DNA of 64,000 nucleotides from HyVt-443 sp964544655 (GTDB taxonomy: Bacteria; Pseudomonadota; Gammaproteobacteria; Chromatiales; Chromatiaceae): the NCBI GenBank assembly GCA_964544655.1, contig CAZJCM010000010.1, positions 12,162-76,161 of the forward strand, written 5' to 3'. The position numbers were made by a program, and so were the translations under genes. Every line of letters begins with the position of its first letter. The stretch's first letter is position 1. Positions 8,965-20,494 of this stretch are shown here, piece after piece. The notes below the pieces were generated by a model. The model did not search any database, was not told the DNA's origin, and worked only from the letters and a program-made list of their open reading frames with translations.

Positions 8965-10853
8965 ATGAGCACTAACGACAGAGCATCAGGCCCATCCCGA
9001 TCGACAGGAAGCATACTCACTATTGCGGTTTTGCTTCTCGCCCTATTCACATCCACCCCCCTCTCGGCCGCGATAACCGCTGAGAAGACACCCAACGATG
9101 TTTTTCGACAGGCGCAGCGGCTGGCCGATGACGTACGCAAGCTGCGAAAAAGAAACAACATCACCACCCCCTGGCCGAAGGTGGAGATAGAACCCGGCCG
9201 GGAACCCCGGCATGTATTCCAGAAGGCGCTGGAGATCCTGGGCAAGATCAACAAATACCGGATCAATGTGGCCAGGATCGGGGAGATCACCATCCCCCGT
9301 TTCCCCGGACGGGATATATCGCCCAATGAGGTCTATGGCGTCGTCGTCCGCCTGCGCCAGGAACTGGCCCTCCTGGTACGGGACAATCTGGGCAATCTGG
9401 GCAATCTGGGCAATCTGGGCAATCTGGGCAACCAGAAAACTGAAAAGAAGATCAGCAGGGGCAAAAAGACACCGAGCCACGTCTACGCCTCCCTCTCCGA
9501 GATCTCCATCGCCCTGGAAGAGACACTCGGATTACGCAGCATCACGCCGTCCGAGGTCTACCTGCGCAGCCAGCAGGTGATCGAACTGGTGCGCTTTCTG
9601 CGCAGAAGCCAGAATCTGCCCATGAACGTCCCCAAGCCGGTGCGTACCCAGGGGAAGCTACCCAACCATGCCCTGAAGTCGGTGCATGACCTTTTGGGGC
9701 AGATTCGCCAGGCGGAGCACAATCTGTGGATGAAGCCAGTGAAACAACCGGTCACGCCCAGACGGGTGATCTCACCAAGCGACGTCTATGATGCCATGGG
9801 CGTCGCCATTGCCGAGTTGCAGCGCATCCAGTTTCGCCTCGGTCTGGAACGGGACTTCCCGGCAGCGAGACCGGAGCCGGGCAAGACGCCGGACGATGTC
9901 ATCCTCAACACCCGGTGGGCGAGCGCGCTGTTGCCCGACTTCGCCATGGGCAAACCCCTCCGGCAGTATGATCGCTCAGCCTTGACCAAATCGCCCAACG
10001 AGGTCTTTTCCGTCACCGAGCACATCTTGCATAAGCTACTGGAATATCGCCGTTTACGTGGCATCCAGTCACCGCCCCGCCGGGCGCGCATGATCCGCGG
10101 CCTGAAACCTCAGCATGTCTACGCCAAAGCACTGGAGATCATGGAGAAGGTGGACCTGCTACGGCGGCAACAAGGCTTGGGAGCAATGACCATACCCAGG
10201 TATCCGTTGCGCAAGATCACCCCCTCCGAGGTATTCGACCTGGCGCTGCGCCTGGACAACGAACTGGTTCTGATCTACCAACAGGAGGAGTTGGAGGCCA
10301 AGCCCTGGGGCGTGGAGACACGGGTAGGGGAGTACCAAGACAAGCAGCCAAGCGATGTGTTTTTCAACATGCAGCGTATCTCACACCTGCTCGATACCCT
10401 CGTCGGTTCCGAGGGATTCACCCCCAACGACGTGTTCCGGGAGGTGCTCAGCACCAAGCGCGAGGTGGCCCTGATCGCCGACAGCCTGGGCGAGGCCATC
10501 CCGGCGGAGGTCTGGAGCGCGCCTGAGTTCAAGCCCGGAACGGAACCCCGCGATGTATTGGGTGCGGCCAGAGAGGTATTGAACCTCATCGTACGCATCA
10601 AACAACGGGCGGGCATGTTCGGGGTGCGCAACATCGCCATCCCGGCCGGTGAAATCGTCACCCCAACCGATGTGTATAACCAGGTGCGGCTGATCGAGTC
10701 GGAACTGACCGAATTCAAGGTCTTCATGGGTATCGCCACCATCCCCGAACAGCCGCCAGTGCAGCGGGGAAAGACACCTGCTCACGTCTTGCAAGTGCTC
10801 GAGGGGATCTCTCATGCACTGCGCATCATCCTGCACATCGAGAAGAGACCAGA

Positions 10854-10857
<4 letters not shown>
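8965..10857 (+). CDS. Exported 16-repeat protein with P-x-[DEH]-V-[YF] repeats, unknown family
   Basis: About 630 residues from the ATG at 8965; an in-frame ATG at 8872 exists, but 8965 puts the signal sequence near the N-terminus (ILTIAVLLLALFTSTPLSA^A). The mature chain is 16 copies of a roughly 37-residue unit beginning TPNDVF, SPNEVY, TPSEVF and similar, followed by an amphipathic helix (for example RLRQELALL, KALEIMEKVDLLRR). The units fall into four sets of four: units 2, 6, 10 and 14 have EPRHVF-like openings, and units 3, 7, 11 and 15 are preceded by I[ST]P-type strands. Five copies of NLG interrupt it between units 3 and 4. The stop overlaps the kinase start (ATGA), so it probably supplies a periplasmic input to that kinase. 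I recognise no named family. Confidence 0.82.
9385..9429 (+). repeat. Five tandem 9-bp units inside the repeat-protein gene
   Basis: The unit AATCTGGGC is repeated five times without error, encoding (Asn-Leu-Gly)5, then degenerates to AACCAG. Because the unit is 9 bp, gain or loss of copies keeps the reading frame. Perfect identity suggests recent expansion by replication slippage. Confidence 0.95.
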
Positions 10858-13757
<2,900 letters not shown>

Positions 13758-13790
13758 TTTCGGGCACTGCAGCAAACAGGATGAGCAGGC

Positions 13791-16400
13791 ATGCCCTTGC
13801 TGCACTTCATGGCGGAACGCCGCTTCTGTGCGGTATCAAGGGACGTTCTTTCGGGCCGAAAAACTGATATGCACCAAGTCACTCAACGCTCCGGGGACTT
13901 ACTCGGACATGCAGCCGCTTCCTGTGACAAGGAGGAAGGGTCACGGTTACCGCTGCTGATCGCCGACGACGACCTCACCACCCGCACCATGCTATCGGCC
14001 GTAATCCACAAGTGGGGCTACGACACCATCGTGGCGGATAATGGCGAGGCCGCCTGGCAGATCATGCAGAGAGAGGACGCCCCCCGCCTGCTGTTGCTCG
14101 ACTGGATGATGCCCGGCCTGGATGGACTGGCCCTCTGCCGGCGTATTCGCCAGCATGAAACCAATGACCCACCCTACATCATCCTGCTGACCGCCCGCAA
14201 TGAGACTGACGATATCGTTACCGGGCTGGATGCCGGCGCCAACGACTATATCGCCAAACCCTATGACAACGCCGAGCTACAGGCCCGGCTTCAGGTCGGC
14301 AGGCGGATACTGGAACTACAGTCGGAACTCATACGCAACGCAGAACAACTGCAACTCGCCGCCAGCGTATTCACCCACGCCCAGGAAGGGATCACCATCA
14401 CCGACCTCGATGGCACCATCATCGAGGTCAATGAGGCCTTCAGCCGGATCACCGGATACAGCCGCGATGAGGCAGTGGGCCGCAATCCTCGCATTCTGAA
14501 ATCGGGTCATCAGGGGAAGGCATTCTATGCCGCCATGTGGCATGACCTGACCACGAAAGGCCACTGGTATGGCGAAATATGGAACCGGCGCAAGAACGGC
14601 GAGGTGTATGCGGAGATCCTCAACATCTCTGCCGTACGCGACGCACAGGGCAGCAGCAGACATTACATCGCCCTGTTCTCCGATATCACCGCACAAAAAG
14701 AGCACCAAAAACAGCTGGAACACATCGCCCACTACGATGCATTGACCGGCCTGCCGAACCGTGTCCTGCTGGCCGACCGGCTACACCAGGCCATGGCCCA
14801 GACCCAGCGGCATGGACAACGGCTGGCGGTGGCCTACCTCGACCTCGATGGCTTCAAGGCCATCAACGACACCCATGGGCATGATATCGGAGACCGCTTA
14901 CTGATGGCGCTGGCCATCCACATGAAACAGGCGCTGCGCGAGGGCGACACTATCGCCCGCCTGGGAGGCGATGAGTTTGTCGCCGTGTTGAATGACCTCG
15001 ACGATACCGTAGACTGTATTCCGATGCTCACCAGGCTGCTGGATGCCGCCGCCCAGCCGGTACAGATCAACAACCACCTGCTTCAGGTTTCCGCCAGCCT
15101 CGGCGTCACCATCTATCCGCAGGGGGATGAGATAGATCCCGACCAACTGCTGCGTCAGGCGGATCAGGCCATGTACCAGGCAAAGCTCTCCGGCAAGAAC
15201 CGCTATCACATTTTCGATGCCGAGCAGGACCGGAACATCAGGGGCCAACACGAAAGCCTGGAACGCATTCGCCGGGCGCTTGTCCAGAACGAGTTCGTGC
15301 TGTACTACCAACCCAAGGTGAACATGCGCAGTGGCGAGATCATAGGCGCCGAGGCCCTGATCCGCTGGCAGCACCCGGAAGAGGGCCTGTTATCACCAGC
15401 CGCCTTCCTGCCGGCAATCGAGGGCCACCCCTTTTCCACCGAACTTGGCGAATGGGTCATCGACACCGCCCTGACACAGATGGAGATCTGGCAGCGTGAC
15501 GGAATCAGCATACCGGTAAGTGTGAATGTCGGTGCGTTTCAGTTACAGCAAGCGGATTTCACCGACCGCCTGCGTCGACTGGTGGCAGCCCACCCCACCA
15601 TCCAGCCAGGCAATCTGGTACTGGAGGTATTGGAGACCAGTGCACTGGAGGATATAGACCATGTCTCCCGGGTCATGCACGAATGCGCCGTGATAGGGGT
15701 GAATTTTGCCCTGGATGACTTCGGCACCGGCTACTCCTCACTGACCTACCTCAAACGCCTGCCAGTAAATGAGATCAAGATCGACAAGAGCTTCGTACAT
15801 GACATGCTGGACGAGCCGGATGACCTGACCATTCTGGAGGGCATACTCGGCCTGGCCACGGCCTTCCGCCGTCAGGCCATTGCAGAAGGGGTGGAGACCC
15901 CGGCCCATGGCAAAATGCTGCTGCAACTCGGCTGCGAGCTTGCCCAGGGCTACGCCATCGCCCACCCCATGCCGGCGGCAGAGATGCCGGATTGGATGAC
16001 GAACTGGCAACCAGACCCGAGTTGGGCAGGGCTGCGCCGGGTCAGTCACGACCTGCAGCCACTGCTGCTTGCCGACGCTGAACAGCGGGCCTGGAACCGT
16101 GCAATAGAGGCCTGGATCAAAGGCAAAACCGCGACCCCTCCACCGCTGCGGCCGCAACAATGCCGCTTTGGCCAATGGCTGGAAAGCACAGGTCGACGCC
16201 ATCACGACACGCACCCCGCCTTCCAAACCATCGTGACATTACATCAGAAGGCACATGCAATTGCAGCAGATCTGGTCGATCTGAAGACCCAGGGACGACG
16301 GCAGGAGGCGCTGGCAAGCCTGCGCCAACTGCACAACATTGGAGATGACCTGGCCAGGCAGATACAGACGGTGATCGATGAGACTGCCTCTGAGCCCTGA
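13791..16400 (+). CDS. Response regulator with REC-PAS-GGDEF-EAL-CZB domains
   Basis: 869 residues from 13791; an ATG at 13869 would give 843, and neither has a strong ribosome site. REC has ADDD and acceptor Asp104 (LLLLDWMMPGLDG). A PAS domain (about 185-300) contains GYSRDEAVGRNPRILKSG. The GGDEF motif at 392-396 and EAL at 521-523 (AEALIRW, with DDFGTGYSSL and KIDKSFV) are both intact, so both c-di-GMP synthesis and breakdown are possible. The last 110 residues look like a CZB zinc-binding domain (CRFGQWL at Cys791, HQKAH), but the first His ligand is Gln (AEQRAW). It lies downstream of the hybrid kinase, which probably controls it. Confidence 0.92.
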   Translation: MPLLHFMAERRFCAVSRDVLSGRKTDMHQVTQRSGDLLGHAAASCDKEEGSRLPLLIADDDLTTRTMLSAVIHKWGYDTIVADNGEAAWQIMQREDAPRLLLLDWMMPGLDGLALCRRIRQHETNDPPYIILLTARNETDDIVTGLDAGANDYIAKPYDNAELQARLQVGRRILELQSELIRNAEQLQLAASVFTHAQEGITITDLDGTIIEVNEAFSRITGYSRDEAVGRNPRILKSGHQGKAFYAAMWHDLTTKGHWYGEIWNRRKNGEVYAEILNISAVRDAQGSSRHYIALFSDITAQKEHQKQLEHIAHYDALTGLPNRVLLADRLHQAMAQTQRHGQRLAVAYLDLDGFKAINDTHGHDIGDRLLMALAIHMKQALREGDTIARLGGDEFVAVLNDLDDTVDCIPMLTRLLDAAAQPVQINNHLLQVSASLGVTIYPQGDEIDPDQLLRQADQAMYQAKLSGKNRYHIFDAEQDRNIRGQHESLERIRRALVQNEFVLYYQPKVNMRSGEIIGAEALIRWQHPEEGLLSPAAFLPAIEGHPFSTELGEWVIDTALTQMEIWQRDGISIPVSVNVGAFQLQQADFTDRLRRLVAAHPTIQPGNLVLEVLETSALEDIDHVSRVMHECAVIGVNFALDDFGTGYSSLTYLKRLPVNEIKIDKSFVHDMLDEPDDLTILEGILGLATAFRRQAIAEGVETPAHGKMLLQLGCELAQGYAIAHPMPAAEMPDWMTNWQPDPSWAGLRRVSHDLQPLLLADAEQRAWNRAIEAWIKGKTATPPPLRPQQCRFGQWLESTGRRHHDTHPAFQTIVTLHQKAHAIAADLVDLKTQGRRQEALASLRQLHNIGDDLARQIQTVIDETASEP

Positions 16401-16515
16401 CAAAACCATCAAGGAACCTCTGATCAATTCATGGAACCGCGTCTTGCGACTAAAATCGCCCATCTCTGATGCAGAGATGAGCAGATACCCGGCAAACCCT
16501 CACAGCATCCATGAA

Positions 16516-16545
16516 TTAGACTATGGCCAATGTACTGGCTATAAT
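16516..16545 (+). promoter_or_regulatory. Promoter of the Fur-family gene, near-leaderless
   Basis: A consensus -10 TATAAT (16540-16545) lies 18 bp after a weak -35 TTAGAC (16516-16521). Transcription would start about 16552, only 2-4 nt before the ATG at 16555, and there is no Shine-Dalgarno. A dyad GCCA-N6-TGGC lies between the two boxes and may be an operator. Confidence 0.6.
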
Positions 16546-16554
16546 CAGCACACT

Positions 16555-16989
16555 ATGTCAGAAGCAAGTATACAAACGCAGAACCACGGCGACGTCGTCC
16601 GCCTGTTGCGGCAGCATGGCATCACCCCCACCGCCCAGCGCGTGGTCATTGCCTCCGCCATGCTGGCACGCCCCCAACACCTGACAGCCGATCAGGTCCT
16701 GGACCTCACCCGGGAATCCGGCAGAAAAGTGTCCAAGGCCACGGTCTACAACACCCTTGGACTATTCGCCCGCAAAGGCCTGATCAGGGAACTGAGCGTA
16801 GACTCCAACCGCGCCTTCTACGACTCTTCCACCCACACCCACGCCCACTTCTACAATATACACACCCAGGAACTGCACGACGTCCCAGAAGGCGCGCTGG
16901 AAATAGAGCTGCCAACCTCCGCCCCTGCAGGAACCGAGATCGAGCGGGTCGAAGTGGTCGTCCACGTTCGCCCCAAGCGGGCGGGTTGA
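16555..16989 (+). CDS. Fur-superfamily regulator, cysteine-free (Irr/PerR-like)
   Basis: 144 residues from the ATG at 16555; the frame is open back to 16378, but the family N-terminus begins here. The winged helix reads LLRQHGITPTAQRVVIASAML...DLTRESGRKVSKATVYNTLGLFARKGLI, with a metal-site region DSSTHTHAHFYNIHTQELHDV. It has no cysteine at all, so the structural CxxC zinc site of Fur and PerR is missing, as in many Irr-type proteins. The HTHAH cluster resembles their metal/haem-responsive region. A promoter abuts the start codon. The cognate metal or haem signal is not known, and a canonical fur gene is found at 23158. Confidence 0.85.
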   Translation: MSEASIQTQNHGDVVRLLRQHGITPTAQRVVIASAMLARPQHLTADQVLDLTRESGRKVSKATVYNTLGLFARKGLIRELSVDSNRAFYDSSTHTHAHFYNIHTQELHDVPEGALEIELPTSAPAGTEIERVEVVVHVRPKRAG

Positions 16990-17000
16990 CCCCCCCACTA

Positions 17001-17029
17001 TTGTACCTGCGGTGAGCTTTTATTATACT
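17001..17029 (+). promoter_or_regulatory. Promoter of tRNA-Thr
   Basis: TTGTAC (17001-17006), 17-bp spacer, TATACT (17024-17029), then a GC-rich discriminator (CCCGCGCTCC), as is usual for stringently controlled stable RNA genes. Confidence 0.7.
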
Positions 17030-17048
17030 CCCGCGCTCCACGCCCTTC

Positions 17049-17124
<76 letters not shown>

Positions 17125-17130
17125 TATAAT

Positions 17131-17158
17131 CAAAAAAACAGAAAAAACGGTTTTCTGT
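17131..17158 (-). terminator. Terminator of the RRM protein gene
   Basis: On the minus strand an 8-bp stem ACAGAAAA/TTTTCTGT with a 5-nt loop is followed by a run of seven T. The stem is AT-rich, so it may be weak. It lies between the convergent tRNA-Thr and the gene at 17163. Confidence 0.55.
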
Positions 17159-17162
17159 GAAA

Positions 17163-17621
17163 TCAAGCCACCCGAGGCTGTTCTCCCGCCCCCTCACCGG
17201 ACCGGTGGATTGACTGTCCGCCGGAGACATGCACCATCTCCTTGCTCAGCTGCGGTCTGCGGCGGTCTTTGAGCCGGCGGTTGAGAATCGTCAGGGCCGC
17301 AGGCTGCGGCATCTGTCCTCTGCGGTCACGGTAGCGCGACCGGGTATAATACTTGCGCACCAAGACTCGCTTGCCATTGATCTCGGAACCGTCGAGGCGC
17401 TTGATCGCGATCATCGCCGATTTTGCCGGCTCGATATCGACCAACCCATGGTATGCAACCGATCCTCTTTCTTGATCGGTTATCTTCAGTATGTCCACCC
17501 CTTTGATCCGCCCGCGCTGTCCAAACATACGCGACCAGGGTGACCGGACCGCCCGGCTGGCGAACTGATAAAGATCGTCACGGGTCACGGATTCCGGCAG
17601 TACACGAATAAAAATCAACAT
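17163..17621 (-). CDS. RRM-domain RNA-binding protein
   Basis: 152 residues. The first 90 form an RNA recognition motif: RNP2-like MLIFIRVLP, an alpha helix (TRDDLYQFASRAV), then GSVAYHGLVDIEPAKSAMIAIKRLDGSEINGKRVLVRKYYTRSRY, with an RNP1-like strand replaced by YHGLVDI. The C-terminal 60 residues are basic and low in complexity. Bacterial RRM proteins of this size bind single-stranded RNA, and the targets here are unknown. GGGAG lies 6 nt before the start. It is monocistronic and convergent with tRNA-Thr. Confidence 0.75.
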   Translation of the reverse strand: MLIFIRVLPESVTRDDLYQFASRAVRSPWSRMFGQRGRIKGVDILKITDQERGSVAYHGLVDIEPAKSAMIAIKRLDGSEINGKRVLVRKYYTRSRYRDRRGQMPQPAALTILNRRLKDRRRPQLSKEMVHVSGGQSIHRSGEGAGEQPRVA

Positions 17622-17866
17622 TCCTCACTCCCGCCTGAATCCATTCAGTGCATTATTGATAGGCCACTGGTACTGGTATTCGTTGAGACTGTAATAATGC
17701 AGTAATCATGCCATTATTATTTATGCAATGCATACAACAAATTAGCCGCAGAGATTGCCAATACCGCGGGAAACTATGTAAAAAACGCTGACAGCATCAG
17801 GAAATAGGTTGATCTAAAGGGATCCCCCCAGATATGGGTGTTTACGGGACAACGGATAACAGACGA

Positions 17867-19132
17867 TCAGATATTGAGCAGGGAAGCCACATGGGTCAAC
17901 TGATCTGCAGCCTGGTCCAGGACCAGCAGCCCGTTACTATCGCTCAGTTCACCGGGATTCAGGCGTGAATAGGCCGGCGTCTCATCGATTGCCGGAACAG
18001 AAGATGCCTCCTCACTGCCGGCCAGACTGTGCAGCTGCGCCAGCACCACCAAATCACCATAGTCAGGCTCCGGTGGCTGACTGCTCTCCCGCATCCACTC
18101 GTCACTCTCCTGCGCAGCGACCACGAACTCCATGGGAAAGTCCCATTTGCGCAGAATAGCGCCACTCATCTCCCCCCGCAGGGCAGCGATGACGCCATCG
18201 ATCACTGCTGCATCCCCCACCGGTTCCGGCAGCGTATCCAGATAATTGATGATCGCGATCACCCCCACATCGTGCAGCAGACCGGTCAGCATCGCCTGCT
18301 CCGGATTGAAGCGGTCATCATGCTGCGCCAGCACATGGCAGATCGAGGCGATTCTCGTACTGTGCTGCCAGAGGTCCCACATCCGCTGCCGAAGCAGTGT
18401 GGAGTCCGTATTGAACAGCTCCTTCATGGCGAAGGAGACGACCAGCTTGTGGGTGATCCCCGTACCCAGGCGCACCACAGCAGCAGCGCAGGTCTCCACC
18501 GGAGTGCAGCGGCCATACACGGCACTGTTGGCAGCCTTGATCACCTTCACGGCAATCGCCGGGTCGACCTGAATAATCTCGGCGATGGCTTCCGCATCAC
18601 TGACATCGTCATTCAGCGCCTGACCGATACGCGCAGCCACCTCAGGCAGGCTCGGCAGACGCAAACGGTCATTCTCCAGATCCTGTTGCAGCTTGCCGCT
18701 GATCTCATCGATGAGCCAGGAGGATTCATCCGTCTCCTGCCTGCCCGCAACCCGATCCGGCACCTGGTCCGTACCTTTACGCAGCTGTACATCACGCAAC
18801 AGGGCATTGGTGATGCGCAGGAACCGCACCGGGGTAACGGCAATCACATCACACTCGCCCGGCAGATCCTGGGCAATCGGGCCGGCAGCCGATGCATCGC
18901 CGGACTTCACATCCTTCACCCGGCCATCGGCAGACTTCACCCGCAACCAGCCATCGATCAGAAACAGACCGAAACCGCTTACCTTTCCCTTGTGAAAAAT
19001 CCTGCGTCCAGCTGGTGCATGTTCGATCTCGACCGATTGAGCCAGCCGGCTGAGCTGGCTCTGACTCAGTTTACGCAGGGGATCAAACGCCTGCAGCGTC
19101 TTGATATTCGGGGAGAGTATCGCCAAGGCCAT
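17867..19132 (-). CDS. Cyclic-nucleotide-binding-like and HDOD signalling protein
   Basis: 421 residues in two parts. Residues about 15-125 resemble a cNMP-binding beta-roll (LRKLSQSQLSRLAQSVEIEHAPAGRRIFHKGKVSGFGLFLIDGWLRV), but the phosphate-binding cassette is not clearly kept. Residues about 150-370 are an HDOD domain (LPSLPEVAARIGQALND, ILQ-type IIQVDPAIAVKVIKAANSAVYG, LLHDVGVIAIINY). HDOD proteins are HD-fold adaptors without catalytic metal sites, used in c-di-GMP, motility and DNA-damage signalling. The start has GAGGA seven bases upstream. No partner is adjacent. Confidence 0.85.
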   Translation of the reverse strand: MALAILSPNIKTLQAFDPLRKLSQSQLSRLAQSVEIEHAPAGRRIFHKGKVSGFGLFLIDGWLRVKSADGRVKDVKSGDASAAGPIAQDLPGECDVIAVTPVRFLRITNALLRDVQLRKGTDQVPDRVAGRQETDESSWLIDEISGKLQQDLENDRLRLPSLPEVAARIGQALNDDVSDAEAIAEIIQVDPAIAVKVIKAANSAVYGRCTPVETCAAAVVRLGTGITHKLVVSFAMKELFNTDSTLLRQRMWDLWQHSTRIASICHVLAQHDDRFNPEQAMLTGLLHDVGVIAIINYLDTLPEPVGDAAVIDGVIAALRGEMSGAILRKWDFPMEFVVAAQESDEWMRESSQPPEPDYGDLVVLAQLHSLAGSEEASSVPAIDETPAYSRLNPGELSDSNGLLVLDQAADQLTHVASLLNI

Positions 19133-19435
19133 TGCTTCCTCACTCTATTTCGCATCCATGAAAATCCAGCACCAGTCATTGCCAACAACCTTTCAGCCTG
19201 AGACACCTGCGGCAGGTGATGCTGCCTTCGGGCCTACCGGCATAGGGTCATGAGGTTTCACCGGGGAGAACCCCGATCGAGAGCTTCCCGAAGACCCCCC
19301 CATTGGCAGCAATGCTATCTGGCACCCTTTCGACACTATTGAATAGCGGCCACATCAGGCAGATCTTTATCTCCCGCCGGGCGGAATCCCATTCTCCTGT
19401 ACCCCCACACGAGGCATGCGATATGCTTGCCTCCC
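19133..19435. other. 303-bp intergenic region upstream of the QueD-like gene
   Basis: No gene is visible. It holds a 5-bp hairpin CGGGG-AGAA-CCCCG near 19260-19275 and a TTCGGG/CCCGAA pair around it. I tried to match preQ1 and c-di-GMP riboswitch cores and found neither. Confidence 0.35.
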
Positions 19436-20290
19436 ATGATCAGCCTATTCGTCAACAGACTCACCGTCATCGACGCCTCCCTGCTGCACCCTGACCGCGG
19501 TCTGCTGGGGGAGAGCTGGCTGCTCGACGTGGAACTGGAGGGCTCCCTGGACCATCAGGGCATGGTGCTCGATTTCGCTCAGGTGAAACAACAGATCAAG
19601 CGTACCGTCGACAGCTGTTTCGACCACCGATTGCTGGTCCCCGCCAGATATCCCGGCTGCCAGATCATCCAGGACGGGCATCCACTCGAGGTGCAGTTTC
19701 AACTGACGACCGGCGAAGAGATACAGCATCGCTCACCGGCCAGTGCAGTCGCCCTGATCGATGCAGAGCGGATCGACGAGACCAGCCTGGCCCGGGCCAT
19801 AGAGGAAGCGTTGCGTCCGCTACTGCCGGACAACGTCCAACGCATCAGGCTGAGGCTCTCCACCGAGCAATCAGCCGGGGCCATGTACCAATACAGTCAT
19901 GGATTGAAGCACCACGAAGGCAACTGCCAAAGAATCGCCCATGGGCACCGGTCGCGCATCCGCATCTTTCGCAATGGAGAGCCGGCACCCGATCTGGAGC
20001 AGCGCTGGGCTGCGCGCTGGCATGACATCTATCTGGCCAACGCCATGGATCTGCAGGCGCGGTTTCAACGGTGTGGCGTCGATTACTGCCGTTTTGCCTA
20101 TACCGCAAACCAGGGGCTGTTCGAACTCACCCTGCCGGAGCGCCGTTGCTATCTGATCGACACCGATTCCACGGTAGAGAATCTGGCCAGCCATATCGCC
20201 CAAACGCTGCATGGAGAAGAGCCAGACGCCCATTTCCGCGTTCAGGCGTTCGAGGGGGTGGGGAAAGGGGCGATTGCCGAGGCCGGATGA
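19436..20290 (+). CDS. Two-domain 6-carboxytetrahydropterin synthase-like (QueD/PTPS) protein
   Basis: 284 residues from the ATG at 19436 (a TTG at 19427 is in frame). Two PTPS-like halves can be seen. The N-half has the family motif GMVLDFAQVKQQIKRTVDSCFDHRLL but GESW where the His-x-His zinc pair should be. The C-half has QYSHGLKHHEGNCQRIAHGHRSRIRI, which supplies the Cys and the HGH zinc ligands. Single-domain QueD is about 120 residues. QueD makes 6-carboxytetrahydropterin for queuosine. The split of motifs between halves suggests one composite active site or an altered function. No other queuosine gene is adjacent. Confidence 0.72.
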   Translation: MISLFVNRLTVIDASLLHPDRGLLGESWLLDVELEGSLDHQGMVLDFAQVKQQIKRTVDSCFDHRLLVPARYPGCQIIQDGHPLEVQFQLTTGEEIQHRSPASAVALIDAERIDETSLARAIEEALRPLLPDNVQRIRLRLSTEQSAGAMYQYSHGLKHHEGNCQRIAHGHRSRIRIFRNGEPAPDLEQRWAARWHDIYLANAMDLQARFQRCGVDYCRFAYTANQGLFELTLPERRCYLIDTDSTVENLASHIAQTLHGEEPDAHFRVQAFEGVGKGAIAEAG

Positions 20291-20366
20291 ATGGACAGGG
20301 GCTATTGCCCCCAGACCAAGCAGACCAGGTAACTGTTCAGCACCTTCTTGAACCAACCGCGTAATC

Positions 20367-20474
20367 TCTGATACCGGCTGTTTCTGGAAGAAACGTTGGC
20401 GGCAGGGACGCCGCCATCGGGCGTACAGGGATGTATCTACAGCCCTTTCTGGTAGAAACACCCGGTATCAGGGG
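20367..20474. repeat. Dispersed inverted repeat, copy A
   Basis: An inverted repeat of about 108 bp with ends CTGATACCGG...CCGGTATCAG and inner arms TGTTTCTGG / CTGGTAGAAACA around a GC-rich stem (GGCGGCAGGGACGCCGCC) and the conserved block GCGTACAGGGATGTAT. It lies between two convergent genes (19436 and 20495). It matches copies B, C and D below. Confidence 0.8.
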
Positions 20475-20494
20475 CGATCTCGATAACTGCTGAA

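Noticed and set aside
9385..9429. Tandem repeat as a possible CRISPR
   Set aside because: The units are 9 bp with no spacers and lie in a coding frame. No CRISPR array or cas gene is in the window.
19133..19435. Possible preQ1 or c-di-GMP riboswitch before the QueD-like gene
   Set aside because: Neither core motif is present; only a small GC hairpin.
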